Assembly (NCBI GenBank): GCA_037074615.1
Contig: CM073535.1
Coordinates: forward strand, 14,609,001-14,673,000
Source of the DNA: Leucaena leucocephala
Taxonomy: Eukaryota > Streptophyta > Magnoliopsida > Fabales > Fabaceae
Length of the DNA stretch: 64,000 nucleotides
Direction of reading: 5' to 3'
The translations under genes were made by a program, and so were the position numbers. Shown in pieces: positions 45,801 to 57,834 of the stretch (positions within the stretch are counted from its first letter, which is position 1; every line of letters begins with the position of its first letter). Below the pieces are notes generated by a model that searched no databases, was not told the origin of the DNA, and worked only from the letters and a program-made list of their open reading frames with translations.

Positions 45801-48731
45801 TTTATTTACTTTAATAACTCTTGGGGCATTATCATATGTTTACACATCATCATAGTATTTCCTGACCTTGGTCAACTATTATGGTGACTCTTCTTGACCA
45901 TCTAACCTTAGTCAAATGACCAAAATGCCCTCCATCTATCTCTTGCTCTATGACACAACATAGTGGCATTTTCATAATGACCCATATACTTATCTAAAAA
46001 TATTATTTGTCATATAAGGTGTCATTTTGGGCCTTCTACATGGTCTACTGCCTTCATGGGCTCAACTTCCAAGAAATTCCTCTGAAAATCACTTATCTGG
46101 GTGTTTTAATCCACTGTAAATTCTATTATAAATTTTACATAACTCTTTTTTGATTTATGTCAGTTTCATACATTCTCTTATTAATTATAAGAATTTACTA
46201 CCAAATTTCATCTTATTCTGAGTTCTAGAGGATATTGTATTAATTTTCCTTTCTTTAGAAATTCATATCAATTTATCAGGACCTCAAACCAAAATTATGT
46301 TGTGCATTAAACTAATCAAAATAATTTTCTCTATTTACTAGGAAAACTTGGGACTAAAATAATTCCAGGCAGTTTTGGACCTTTTCCAACTCAACTTTCA
46401 ATAATTACCATTTTTCCCCTTGACTTTTGAAAGTTATACTTTAAGCCCTCAACTTTTTCATAATTACACTTAATGGCGCAAAGCTTATGTCTACTTTCAT
46501 TTTTTACCATGGAACTTTTAGAATTTTCATTTTAATCTCTCTTCTTTATACCTTTGTCGAATCATTATTTTTCCTCTCTATTCATCATCACAATCCTTTC
46601 CAAACCTTTTTCCTCTATCAGTCTTATACAGATAGAGAAAAATTAGGATATGACACATGGCATCAAAGGCAAGGAAGAAAGGATTATGTCATGTGCTCAA
46701 TTATATTAAAATAATGTAAGAATTAGGTTAATGATAATTAAGGATAATTAATCAAGAGGACAACCAATAAGATTCAAGATTAAGGAGTTGTAATAATTAG
46801 GAACTTGAGGGACAAAATAGTCCCTAAGCCCTTGAAAATTTTCTATAAGTGCCCCCATTCTTTATCAAAACCATGGCACTTGGAACCAAGGGGAACCTCT
46901 TGCCAAATTAAAAGTTAAACCTTTCCAAGGCAATTATTCCAAAGAGAAAGTTCAAGGCACTTTGTTCCAAGGTAGCTACAGCTTAAGGTGTGTAATCCTT
47001 CCTAATTTATTTATAAGTGTTTTGGAAGGATAAAACCTAAGTTTTAATGGAAGAAAAGTGAGATATTCTCTTGGATCATGTGCTGCCCAAAGTTGTACAA
47101 TAAAGAAGAAAGAAGGAAATGAAGTTATAACTATAAAAAAAGCCACTTAGATAAGTACTTTGAATGGTTGGCTATGAAATTAAATTGTGTTATTGACTTT
47201 GCTCTTTCTTGAGGCCACTCGGCTAGTGCTATTTTGGATTAGAGGAGATTAATTTTCAATGATCTAATGCTTCCATTGAATTTAGATGATAATTTTGTGT
47301 AGGATTGGATAGGTTTGGAACCATGGAAGCATTGGAATTAAAATTATAATTTTTAAGTCTTCTCTATTATTGTTCACACGCATGAACAACAATTAGAATT
47401 TCTTGGTTTTGATGCTTCCAATGGTTTTATAATGAAAAATTGCATGGGATAAATTAGAGAAATAAGTATTGGAAGTATTAGAATCAAAATGATAATTTTT
47501 GGAAATAAAGAGGACATGTTTCGGTTCTATCTATAATAGTATGCAGCTTCTAGAATTTGGAAATTATGAGTTGATAAATTGATTCAAAATGCCAAATTGT
47601 GTAAGGTAAAGTCAAGAGATCAATTTAGTCAAAGGCCAAGCTAATTAGAAGAAATTAGGAAAAGTTACCCTAATTAATAACCGAACTTAATACTTTTGAA
47701 TGTTAATTGGGTTAGTTCATGATGAGTGGATGATAATATGATGTTAGGATTTAAATTGTGTGCTCAAAGAGGGAAGACACACATTAATAAAAAGTAAGAA
47801 GCAAGAGACAAAGATAAAATAAAGGAAAGTAAAAAATGTGAGGTAGTAAACTAACCTAGACTTGTATGTGTTGAATGTAATGTGTTATCGTGCTACGACT
47901 ATGTGAATTGCTCTAGCATATATGTATTTGAAATATGCTTTGTTTCTATGTTTACTTTGGTGAATTTTATTTTATATATAACATGGTATCATGCTCATTA
48001 CATTATGTTGACATAATCACAAGCAAGCACAAACATTAGCATTAATGCATACATTGTTTAGTATTGCTTGCTATTGAGATTTAACCAAAAATCTCACCCT
48101 TTTCATGTAATCCCAATTATAACAGGTTCAATAATGATAAAAGAAAATGAAGAAGCATGAAGAGATGTTAGGGATTGGATAATATAAATATTATATGATG
48201 AATGTATGAATTATTATAGGTAATAATGTTATATGACTAGTTTGAGCAACAATATTTATGATGCAATAAAAATAGTAAATGATAGAATAAATGTATCATA
48301 ATTTACCAGTAGTTAGTTAACATGTCAAGATTTATTTTGACACCAAGTACACCTTATTCTGATGTTTACGTAAAGATACAGAATTTTCAAAGTTGGGGAC
48401 TAGAAACTGTTATCCAAAAAAATTTGACCAAATAAATAATAAATTTTGACATCATAGTTGACTTAGTTGACTGGTCAGTTGGTTTGAGGAAGTATTTTTT
48501 CCTTAAAATTCATTATGTTAGCTTTATGTAGCTTTTTGAACAACTTCATTTCAATTTTTCTATAATTAATTATAATTTCTCAAATTTCATCACCGAATCT
48601 AGAAATACCATATGAATAGTAACTCATAAAGAGTGAAATTTCATATTTAGCTAATGGACTTCAAAGGTCATATAAGCAATTGTAAATTCTATCGAATGGT
48701 CCATAAGATGTGAAAAAATAAGGATGTTACA
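42845..48731 (+). repeat. Family-G LTR (plus), split by another family-G LTR
   Basis: The pieces are 42845-43589 and 46656-48731. The left piece lacks the TGTCATATCC start and opens inside the 'gggtaaaatggtaatta' section; the right piece ends AAGGATGTTACA at 48731. Across the insertion the text is continuous with the family consensus ('ggacccataccaaggagaca' then 'gcatcaaaggcaagg'). Non-coding throughout. Confidence 0.7.
43590..46655 (-). mobile_element. Solo family-G LTR (minus), 3,066 bp, inserted in another family-G LTR
   Basis: On the plus strand it starts TGTAAGGTCCTTACTTTCG and ends AGGATATGACA, the two true LTR ends of the family, so this is the best full-length LTR in the window. The flanks are CATAG (43585-43589) and CATGG (46656-46660), a target duplication with one change. 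The TATA box is TATTTATA at 45420-45427. No internal sequence is attached. Confidence 0.85.
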
Positions 48732-49500
48732 ATAAGGCTTCTACACCAAAAACTCATAATTAGTAATTGCCTTTCTAATACTGTGTGATCATCTTATTCA
48801 CATGGCTCATACTTTTATTTCTGTCATGCTAGGTTGATTCATAATTACTCACAATCACCTAAGCCTTTTTTAGGATCTACTGGACCCTAGAATATCATTC
48901 CCGTGAAAGCCATGTTAAGATTGAATCATAGTTCTCTAGAAGATTCAAAACAAATAGACTAAGTTATATGTTAGCCACTTCCACTTATTGATAACTCGAC
49001 TAATAATTCCCCAACTATTAAGTTCCCAAACATTTTTTTCCTTTATCACTCATAATTTGTCATATCATTCTCATATTTTATTTTAAAGCATGACATTGCT
49101 ATATGCCGTACCCTAGAGAAATTTCTCGTCTCATTAGGTAGACATGGCTCTAACATGAGCTATACTATCTATCTCTTTGAACTAGCTTTATCTCAAGAGA
49201 GGTATGGCTCTATCACAAGAGCAATCTAGCTCCATTGCAAGAGCGTTAACTTTCATTACATAGACATTGCTTTCTTGAAGCTGCATCATCATTTTCATAA
49301 ATGTATCTCATTTCATGGCATTCATGCATCTCATCCCTACTAAAGGGATATGTCTTGCGTGAGTATTGTAATCATACGTCTATAGTATGCCGATAACATT
49401 TATCTATCTCACTATATTGAGCACATTCTAGAATCTTATGTATTATGGTTCCTCATCTAACTAACTATCATTATCTTGTCTTAGATCCTCAACCTGATAA
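48732..49500 (-). other. Probable family-G internal fragment (minus), non-coding
   Basis: It contains repeated wording such as 'ggctctatcacaagagc' and 'agctccattgcaagagcg' at about 49140-49250, which on the minus strand resembles the GAGCTC/GTTAGAGC repeats of the other G internal regions (226-297 and 54660-54775). No frame is convincing, and the boundaries are approximate. Confidence 0.4.
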
Positions 49501-50600
49501 ACTCTAATGCTTTGATGATGACAATTAAGAAAATATTTTAAAAAACACTTTAAAGAGCATTTATCAATAAGCTTATTAATAAGAGTTCTACTTGATAAGC
49601 TCTTAGATAAATAAAGAATAAATTTGTGAGAATAAATGATTTCTAAAGTATATTTATAGAAGACATATTCGATAAGGTTGCTTGTGAATAAGACCTTCGA
49701 TAAATGAACTAATGAGAAACTCTGAGTCTTGTTTTAAAACTTTTCTCTTTGGAGACTTATTCAATAAATGGATTTATCTATAAATCCTTTGATAAATTTG
49801 AATAAATGACTCAATGTATTTCTGAAGACAATTTATCGAAGTCCTATTTGATAAATAGGTTTATCGACAAGATATTCGATAAATGAAGTATTTCAAATAA
49901 AGAATAACTTATCAATTTATCAATAAGCTATTTGATAAATATGAAGTTTGTCAAGTTTTTAAAGACTCAATTTATCTAGGTATTATTCGATAAGGGGATT
50001 TATCGAATAACACTTCGATAAATAGAGAAAATTTATGTATTATCAAAAGCACTAAACTTAAATGATTTTGCATATGACTTACTATTGTCTTGATCTAACA
50101 AATAACTTTCTTCTCAAATGATTTATGAAAACTTAGTTTACAAATTTTATACAACATGAGAAACAAAGATTTCAAGTCAGTTATTTGTTATTCATCGATA
50201 AGCTGATAAGTTGTTTTTAGTTTTATCCAAATAACTAAAACACTAAATTGATAAATGATTTTGATGGCGGTTTATTGCTTATCATGTTGCTAATTTTTTT
50301 AATTATGTATCTCTCAAAATACTTTAAGAAATATTGCAAAAAGAAGAGAGATTAAATATGTCTGACATTACTTTTATAGCTATTATCAATAAGCTATTCG
50401 ATAAGCCTATTTATCAAAGAACACTTCGATAAATTTGATATTCTGAAATCTGAGAACTTAAGATATTTATCACATATCTATTCAATAAGGCCATTTATTG
50501 AAGTCTTTTTCGATAAGCCTTTTTCAATAAGGACTTCAATAAATAGGAAGAAATTTCAGATTCTGAATTTGCTAAAAAATTAACATATATGGTACGATGC
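49501..50600 (+). repeat. SIRE-like LTR, 5' part, with motif cluster 3
   Basis: Near its start is CTTTGATGATGACAATTAAG, wording typical of the first bases of SIRE/Maximus LTRs (family knowledge). From 49556 to 50540 it carries the densest cluster of TTATCGAA/TTCGATAA motifs and their decayed forms. The 3' part with the CACCC...TAGGTG end is missing; family-H sequence follows at about 50600. Confidence 0.5.
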
Positions 50601-51074
50601 AAATTGTATATGGTTTCTTTGATATTTTCAAGGGTTTTATGGGAAGTTAACCATTCATTTTACGCCTGTAATTGTGCTTTTGTGGCAATACATGATTTTG
50701 CATGACAATATGCTAATTAAAGGGTTAAATAGTAAATTAACTCTTTCAAACTGCATTTATATTGTTCTTTACTTAGTTAGACTTTTATAGTGAGCTTCGA
50801 TTTTGAATTGCAAGTGTTTTTGAGGAGAATCAAGGACCCAATGTGAAGCAGAGAAGGAATCACTAGAAAAAGAGGACTTGAAATGTGAAAGTCAACTTCT
50901 GTCAGGTTTAGTCGCGACCAAAGTGTTCAAAGGTTATGACCTCATTTCTTCTGGGAAGCTTTTCATGTTTACAGGTTGTGACGAAAATATGGATCTAGTT
51001 GCGACTAAAAGGGACAATTAGTGAAGCTGCGCATTTTCTCTTCGGTCATTATGGAATTAAAGGAGGAGGAGATG
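50601..51074 (+). repeat. Family-H 5' region fragment with TCGCGA motifs
   Basis: At 50911-51008 three motifs of the AGTCGCGACCA type occur (exact TCGCGA at 50912-50917; TTGTGA and TTGCGA forms near 50975 and 50999). The same motif type marks the leader and spacer of family H at 61476-61710 and 63696-63926. It probably belongs to the H element whose gag starts at 61795 and is separated from it by two G insertions. No gene. Confidence 0.45.
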
Positions 51075-52952
51075 TGTCATATGCCAATTTTTAGGCCTAG
51101 AAGCCCAGTATGTAGCCTAAAAAAGGTATCCTACCAAGCCCTGTTGAGCAGAAGTCCCATATGATGTTCAAGGACTAAACTGCAAGAAAGTGAAAGTTCA
51201 GGGACTAAATTGTAAATAATGAAAATCCCTGGGGCCATAATGGTCATTTTGTAAAAGAAAGGGATGTTTCTTGGCAATCAAGCCACTAGAGTATTTGAGC
51301 TTGATTAGAGGCCAAGATAGCATTCTAAGGGTCCAAAAACGTAGCCCAAGAGGGATGTGGACCCAAGTGGCATTAAAATATTAGTTTAATACTTTTTCAA
51401 TAATGTAAAGTTACCCGGTCAAAGATAGAACTGGGGAAAGTAATCAGATAAAGCTTTAGACTCATTTGGAACCATGAGGTGGCATAAAAGGTGTCCTCAT
51501 GGGACCCACAAGGCGCCACATGTCATGAGTCTAGAAAAAGAAGAAAAAGCTAAGGACACGTGGCACAATCTCAGCCGTTCATTCCAGGAAAAGACTCTAG
51601 AATTTTCTGGAAGCGCTGAGTCAGTTGGTGAGGTGTCCCAAGGGCCCCACCATTGCACCACCTAGCATGTGAGGTGTCCCATTAATTATGTCACTTTGAT
51701 GAGTCATTGAGGATGATGATGTCATCGTGATGATGCAGGCAAGGCTTCTTGAAGAAGCTAAGCGATCTGAATGATTCATTGGGATTTAATATGGACCATC
51801 CATTTCACCTCCACTCAACTATAAATACCCCACTCCCCCTCACTTCATTCCCACAGCCAAGCATGGAAGAACAAGAGAAAGAGGAGAGAAAGAGAGAAAG
51901 AAAGAGAAAGAAAGGATGGAGTTCTGGTAGAGCTAGGACAATCTAAGGAGCTTAGGGACTTGGCAAAGCTTAGGAATAAGGCTCTAACCTATGAAAAGAA
52001 GGAACCTTAGAGCAAAGGTTAAGGAATAGAGGAAAGGCTCCACCTCAGGTAGTAAACTTACCTACTTGTATGCTTATGTTGCTTGGATGTTTTTTTGTGA
52101 TGTTTGCTTACTTTGATGATGTGAAGCATGTATGATTAAGTAATGCTCTGTTTCTTTTTATGTTGTGGCCATATGTTATAATTAAGTAACATAGAAGCAT
52201 GTATGTTATCATTATGCAAGCATGATCATTAAGTACACACATAGTAATATCAAGCATATAGTTGCATACATGGTATGGTTTCCATTTGCTATTAAGATTT
52301 TCCCAGAAATATCACCCCTTCCATATCAATCCAATTACAGCAGTTCTTCTCAAGATGGAGGAGATAAAGATGCATGAAGAGACATTAATTATTTAGCATG
52401 ATTGATATGTGATTCATGTATGTATAATTGCTGGAAATTGTCACTGTGAACAGTAACTCGTGATGTGGCAGTGACATTTGAGCTGTAATAAGAAATAGTA
52501 AATAATTGAATAAGTGTATGATATGTTTTTTAGTAAATAGTAGACATGCAAGCTTCGATTTGATATATAGAACGTCTCATTTGGATGTCTACACATAGAG
52601 ATATAATTTTTTAAAGTTGGGACCATAAATGCTGGAATTAGGATAAAACACTGGATGAACAGTAAAATTGGAGTGTTGACTGATGTTGACTTGGTCAAGG
52701 CGTGGTCAACGAGTTATTTTTCCCTAAAAGAAGATTAAGTTAGGTTCATGTGGCAATTTGAATCACTTCATTTTGAGTTTTCTAGAATTAGTTGTGATTT
52801 TTCTAAGTTAGGTCACTTCTCTGGAATTTACCTAGTGAACAGTACTCGAGAGAGTAAAATTCTAGATTATGTAATTTGACTTCAATGACCTTAAAAGTGG
52901 TTCCAGATGCTACTATTTGGTTCCTAAGATATAAGAAAATAAGGATGTTTTA
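51075..52952 (+). repeat. 5' LTR of the non-coding family-G element
   Basis: It starts TGTCATATGCCAATTTTTAG and ends GGATGTTTTA. It is about 1.2 kb shorter than the full LTR at 43590-46655, lacking much of the U3. The TATA box is at 51820-51827, followed by a purine-rich GAAAGAG run. TGAACAGTA motifs occur near 52450, 52657 and 52848. Confidence 0.85.
51820..51827 (+). promoter_or_regulatory. TATA box of the family-G 5' LTR
   Basis: TATAAATA followed by CCCCACTCCCCCTC. The surrounding 200 bases are nearly unchanged in the 3' LTR and recognisable in the solo LTR at 57835-60455. Transcription would start near 51850. Confidence 0.6.
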
Positions 52953-52955
52953 TTT

Positions 52956-52967
52956 TGGTGTCAGAGC
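52956..52967 (+). other. Primer binding site of the non-coding family-G element
   Basis: TGGTGTCAGAGC, one base different from the initiator tRNA-Met complement TGGTATCAGAGC, three bases after the LTR end. Confidence 0.75.
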
Positions 52968-54732
52968 ATAAGGTTTTAGTACAGAATCAAGAGGGTTGTA
53001 GTGCAAAGCAAAGGGTTCTGCCACAGAGCATAAGATTCTAGCACATAACATAAGATTTTGGCTTAAGGATGCTCTGGTTTAGTTAGACTAACCCCTTGAA
53101 CAAGTTAGGGATTTGAACTAAAAAGGTTTCCTCCCTAGTATGAGATATAGGGATGGTGTTCACTACTTAGAGAATGATTGAGACAAGAGACAGTGACACC
53201 CATATAAATAGAACAATACTCCATACCTTACAGCTTTATGAGGTAGTCTTCAAGGAAATGACTATGACATACTAGTCTTAGTTAGCCATTACTGTCGAGG
53301 TCTCGTGTTTCTTAGCACGATATGGCTGGACTAAGCAGGATAACATCTGGGAAGTAGTTTTCTCTATTGATAAGAGACAGAAGTTGACTACTTTAGGGTC
53401 AAGGGAAGCTATAATAGTAGCTCGAGGTATCATGATGTGGCTAGATGTTACAGTGATGATGATAATGAAGGTACCAACCTCGTTGAAGTTCATCAATTAG
53501 AGGATTATAAAGTGTGATCAAGCCAAATAGTATAAAGTATTGATATATGAAATATTAGTTTAAGACAATGTTTAGAAGTATATCCTCCATGTGAGTAGAT
53601 TTACATTACGAAAGAATTTGTTCAGCTAGTGTTTCCTGAACAAAAGAATCAAAATTTAGAGATGAGATGATTAATAGATAGAGAGCTGATGTTCCCAAGA
53701 CAGAGGTATCATATCATGAAAGAATAGTAATCTACTAGACCTAGGGTAGAGTACCCTAGAGAACAAAAGTAATAGTAGTAGATGATAAATGAGATTCATA
53801 CAACATAAGTTTGTCAAGATCAAGAGAATGATCAGTCGGGTCAAGAATAGACTAGGATTGATATACATATAGAAGAAGTTAAAAGATAGTAAAGAGATAC
53901 AAAAGTACTCCATAGAGGTGGAGATTAATTCGTTCACCAAAGAAGTTTAAAGAGAGAAAGGTAGCCACGGTTTCAAAGATAAAGAGACTCCCCAATTTAA
54001 GAAAGAGTAATAAGCAAGGGTAAGATAAAGCAGTGAAGGGTTGAGTTTATACCCTAGTAAGAGGGTAATGTGGCAGCCTAAGTTAAATGAGTAGTTATTT
54101 TAGGTTCCTAAATGAATGTTTAGGATATGGCAGATAATGTGATAGAGGAAAGAATACTTTAAAGGGTTACTTAGTTAATTGTTCAATTGCAATGTACGTA
54201 TGATGGATGGTTGAGCAAATTTATGTGATATGGCATATGTTGCCATATGTTATGATGAATAGTTGCATCTCCTTGCAGTAGTCATATAATGACATGCACG
54301 TTAGAGTATGCTATGGTAAATGAATACTCCCCTCATGCAGTACATGCAGGGTAGAGTTTATGATGAGAAAGTTATGTTGCTCCCATACCATACGACATGT
54401 AATAAGAATGTATCCAAGATGATAGACAGTCTCAGTAAATGGGACAATTGTTACAGTATGATTGGGGTTTCTCAAGTATTTCTACAGATTTATGAATACA
54501 GTACTCAGGGACATTTCTTATGTTAGGGTTATAGCAAGTACCAAGAAGATGGTAGTGTTATAACTCTATCAAAAGAAATGGTATACAAAAAGAGCAAAAT
54601 ATAGCAGTAAGGAGATTGGATTCAGATTACTCTTCATATAAGTGTTGGGTCTGAAATAGATAGCTCTTAAATAGAGCTAGATTCATATGAGCTCATATCA
54701 CTCTTCAGATAAGAGTTAGATCTGATACAGAT

Positions 54733-55188
54733 TGCTCGCGGTTAGAGCATAGTTTAAATAGCTCGCAGTTAGAGTATATATTTAAATGAAAAGTTATGAT
54801 GAGGCCATAGCAACAGACTGCAATGGCAGGTGGTTAGATCATAATTGGTAAGCCACAATAGAGTAAGAAAGATGAGAAGGAACTCCTGAGTAAGAGGGAA
54901 AATAAGTAAAGTCTTGGTAAATAATATGGGCTGCTGAATATATTTTAAAATTTTTATTGAGTTATCAATAAGTGGAAGCAATTAACCTTATAACTTAGCC
55001 TGTTGATTTGAGATCTTTCAGAGATGATGATACAGTACAACATAATCATAGAGGATTCTGGAGGCTCACAGTTAGATCCTAGCATGGTTTAAGGGTTGCA
55101 GTTAGATCCTAACAGCTTCAGAGTCACAGTTAGATTATGAAAAGGCTTACGGTTGATCGCAGTTAGATCCCGAGCTCACAGTTAGACC
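54733..55188 (+). repeat. CAGTTAGA motif array
   Basis: The core CRCAGTTAGA, or a one-base variant, recurs near 54738, 54763, 55067, 55096, 55123, 55158 and 55177. It is usually preceded by GCTC or GATC and followed by TCC or GC. Related wording occurs at 226-297 (plus) and 49140-49250 (minus) in other G fragments. Confidence 0.6.
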
Positions 55189-55780
55189 TAGCCTAAGGAA
55201 ACTAATGAGCCATGAAGAAATAAGAATAGTATAGTATCTCTCTAGAAAGATGATTACCAGAGATGAAGTTAAGGTAAGGTAGCTCCACGAGTTGATTAAC
55301 TCATCCAAAAAACTTATTTATAATGATTTTTCTCAAATAGCCTATATTATACAGACTTAACTTAGTTTTCTCTTAAACAAAGATGGAGTCCAAGTTCAAG
55401 TCTGAGTGCTGATATTCAAAAATTTTTGTAGAAGTATGCATGAGAAAAAGAAAAGAGAACCCCATATGCTTTGAGAATAGAAAAGTATGAGTAGATAGAT
55501 CCTTCAGATAAGGATAAAGAAATTAAAAGCCTAGAGAGACCCAGAAAATAGGGTATAAGATAGAGTAAACATAGAACACAATTATATGAGAAATGGTGTA
55601 AATGCCACAAAAGTTTGGCATATATATACAAAGTTATGTAAGATAGTAAGAAAAGTTAAGAAGAGCTAGAAAAATCAAGAAAATGTTATGAAAAGAAAGG
55701 GACATTCTCCTCAGAGAAACTCTTCATCAAGGAATGAATAGAGGTTTAACCCTGAAATTTTGAGGACAAAATTTATTTTA

Positions 55781-55793
55781 AGTGGAGGAGAAA
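55781..55793 (+). other. Polypurine tract of the non-coding family-G element
   Basis: AGTGGAGGAGAAA, directly before the TG of the 3' LTR at 55794. Confidence 0.8.
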
Positions 55794-57669
55794 TGACATA
55801 TCCCAATTTTTAGGCCTAGAAGCCCAGTATGTAGCTTGCAAAAGGTATCCTACTAGGCCCTGTTGAGCAAAAGTCCCATATGATGCTCAGGGACTAAATT
55901 GCAAGAAGTGAAAGTTGAGGGACTAAATTGTAAATAGTGGAAGTCCCTAGGGCCATAATGGTCATTTTGGAAAATAGAGGGATGTTTCTTGGTAATCGAG
56001 CCACCAGAGTGCTTGAGCTTGATTAGAGGCCAAGATAGCATTCTAAGGGTCCAAAAACATAGCCCAAGAGGAATGTGGGCCCAAGTGGCATTAAAATATT
56101 AGTTTAGTACTTTTTCAATAATGTAAAGTTAGCCGGTCAAAGATAGAACTGGGGAAAGTGATCAGATAAAGCTTTAAACTCATTTGGAACCATGAGGTGG
56201 CATAAAAGGTGTCCCCATGGGACCCACAAGGTGCCACATGTCATGATTCTAGAAAAAGAAGAAAAAGCTAAGGACACGTGGCACAATCTCAGCCGTTCAT
56301 TCCAGGAAGAGACTCTATAATTTTCTAGAAGCGCTGAGTCAGTTGGTGAGGTGTCCCAAGGGCCCCACCATTACGCCACCTAGCATGTGAGGTGTCCCAT
56401 GAATTATGTCACTTTGATGAGTCATTGAGGATGATGATGTCATCGTGATGATGCAGGCAAGGCTTCTTGAAGAAGCTAAGCGATCTGAATGATTCATTGG
56501 GATTTAATCTGGACCATCCATTCCACCTCCACTCAACTATAAATACCCCACTCCCCCTCACTTCATTCCCACAGCCAAGCATGGAAGAACAAGAGAAAGA
56601 GGAGAGAAAGAGAGAAAGAAAGAGAAAGAAAGGATGGAGTTCTGGTAGAGCTAGGACAATCTAAGGAGCTTAGGGACTTGGCAAAGCTTAGGAATAAGGC
56701 TCTAACCTATGAAAAGAAGGAACCTTAGAGCAAAGGTTAAGGAATAGAGGAAAGGCTCCACCTCAGGTAGTAAACTTACCTACTTGTATGCTTATGTTGC
56801 TTGGATGTTTTTTTGTGATGTTTGCTTACTTTGATGATGTGAAGCATGTATGATTAAGTAATGCTCTGTTTCTTTTTATGCTGTGGCCATATGTTATAAT
56901 TAAGTAACATAGAAGCATGTATGTTATCATTATGCAAGCATGATCATTAAGTACACACATAGTAATATCAAGCATATAGTTGCATGCATGGTATGGTTTC
57001 CATTTGCTATTGAGATTTTCCCAGAAATATCACCCCTTCCATATCAATCCAATTACAGCAGTCTTCTCAAGATGGAGGAGATAAAGATGCATGAAGAGAC
57101 ATTAATTATTTAGCATGATTGATATGTGATTCATGTATGTATAATTGCTGGAAATTGTCATTGTGAACAGTAACTCGTGATGAGGCAGTGACATTTGAGC
57201 TATAATAAGAAATAGTAAATGATTGAATAAATGTATGGTAATTTTTCAGTAAATAGTATACATGACAAGATTTGATTTGATATATAGAACGTCTCATTTG
57301 GATGTCTACACATGGAGATATGATTTTTCAAAGTTTGGACCAGAAATACTAGAATCAGGAGAAAATGCTGGATGAACAGTAAAATTAAAGCATTGACCGA
57401 TGTTGACTTGGTCAAGGCATGGTCAACAAGTTATTTTTCCCTGCAATAGCATTAAGTTATCTTCATGTATTAATTTGAACCACTTCATTTCAATTTTTCT
57501 AGAATTAGTTATGATTTTTGAAAGTTAGGTCACTTTTCGGGTATTTACACAGTGAACAGTTTTTGGGAAAGTAAAATTTCAGATTATGTAATTTGACTTT
57601 AGTGACCTTAAAAGTGGTACCAGATACTACTGTTTGGTCCCTAAGACATAAGAAAATAAGGATGTTTTA
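55794..57669 (+). repeat. 3' LTR of the non-coding family-G element
   Basis: It starts TGACATATCCCAATTTTTAG and ends GGATGTTTTA. It differs from the 5' LTR by scattered substitutions and small indels (for example the frame at 56467-56664 differs from 51749-51946 by one residue), so the insertion is clearly older than the copia element. The TATA box is at 56538-56545. Confidence 0.85.
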
Positions 57670-57834
57670 AGCAGCCAGACGAAGGGGAGGCTAGTTTTTT
57701 GCCATATTTGGCAAAGAAGTAGTGCTCACTCTCTCTACAAGTTTCACACACATCTTCCATTTTTCTTCATCTTTTCAATGATTTTCACATTTCTAAACCG
57801 ATTAATCCACTTCTACCATTTTTCACTTAACCTT
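57670..57834 (+). other. Family-H 5' region fragment between two family-G insertions
   Basis: A C/T-rich stretch (CTCACTCTCTCTACAAG, then CTTCTACCATTTTTCAC). It continues at 60456 once the solo LTR is removed (the target ACCTT is shared), so it belongs to the same older element as the gag at 61795. No gene. Confidence 0.45.

Larger units (their letters stand above)
52953..55793 (+). other. Internal region of the non-coding family-G element
   Basis: 2.84 kb without a plausible gene. The first few hundred bases might be a heavily decayed gag (a stop-rich frame around 53200-53500), but I cannot recognise any motif. Then come purine-rich stretches with many GAAAG/AAGAG words, the CAGTTAGA array (54733-55188), and the TTTTGAGGACAAAATTTATT phrase before the polypurine tract. 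Confidence 0.6.
51075..57669 (+). mobile_element. Non-coding family-G LTR retrotransposon, 6.6 kb
   Basis: Two LTRs of about 1.88 kb (51075-52952 and 55794-57669), closely similar but not identical, surround 2.84 kb with a primer site at the left and a polypurine tract at the right. The internal region has no gag or pol frame, only short decayed frames full of stops. This is the layout of a large retrotransposon derivative that must borrow proteins from a coding relative. The flanks (AGATG before, AGCAG after) do not match, so the target duplication is lost or the ends were rearranged. Lineage is inferred as Tekay/Del-like from the polypurine context. Confidence 0.85.

Noticed and set aside
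51045..51074. Purine tract AAAGGAGGAGGAGATG just before the LTR at 51075, as if that were a 3' LTR
   Set aside because: The LTR at 51075 is followed by a primer binding site at 52956, which makes it a 5' LTR. The purine run belongs to the older flanking element.
51749..51946. 65-codon frame shared by 51749-51946 and 56467-56664
   Set aside because: It is LTR sequence starting upstream of the TATA box and running through a simple GAAAGAG repeat. It is shared because the LTRs are near-identical copies.
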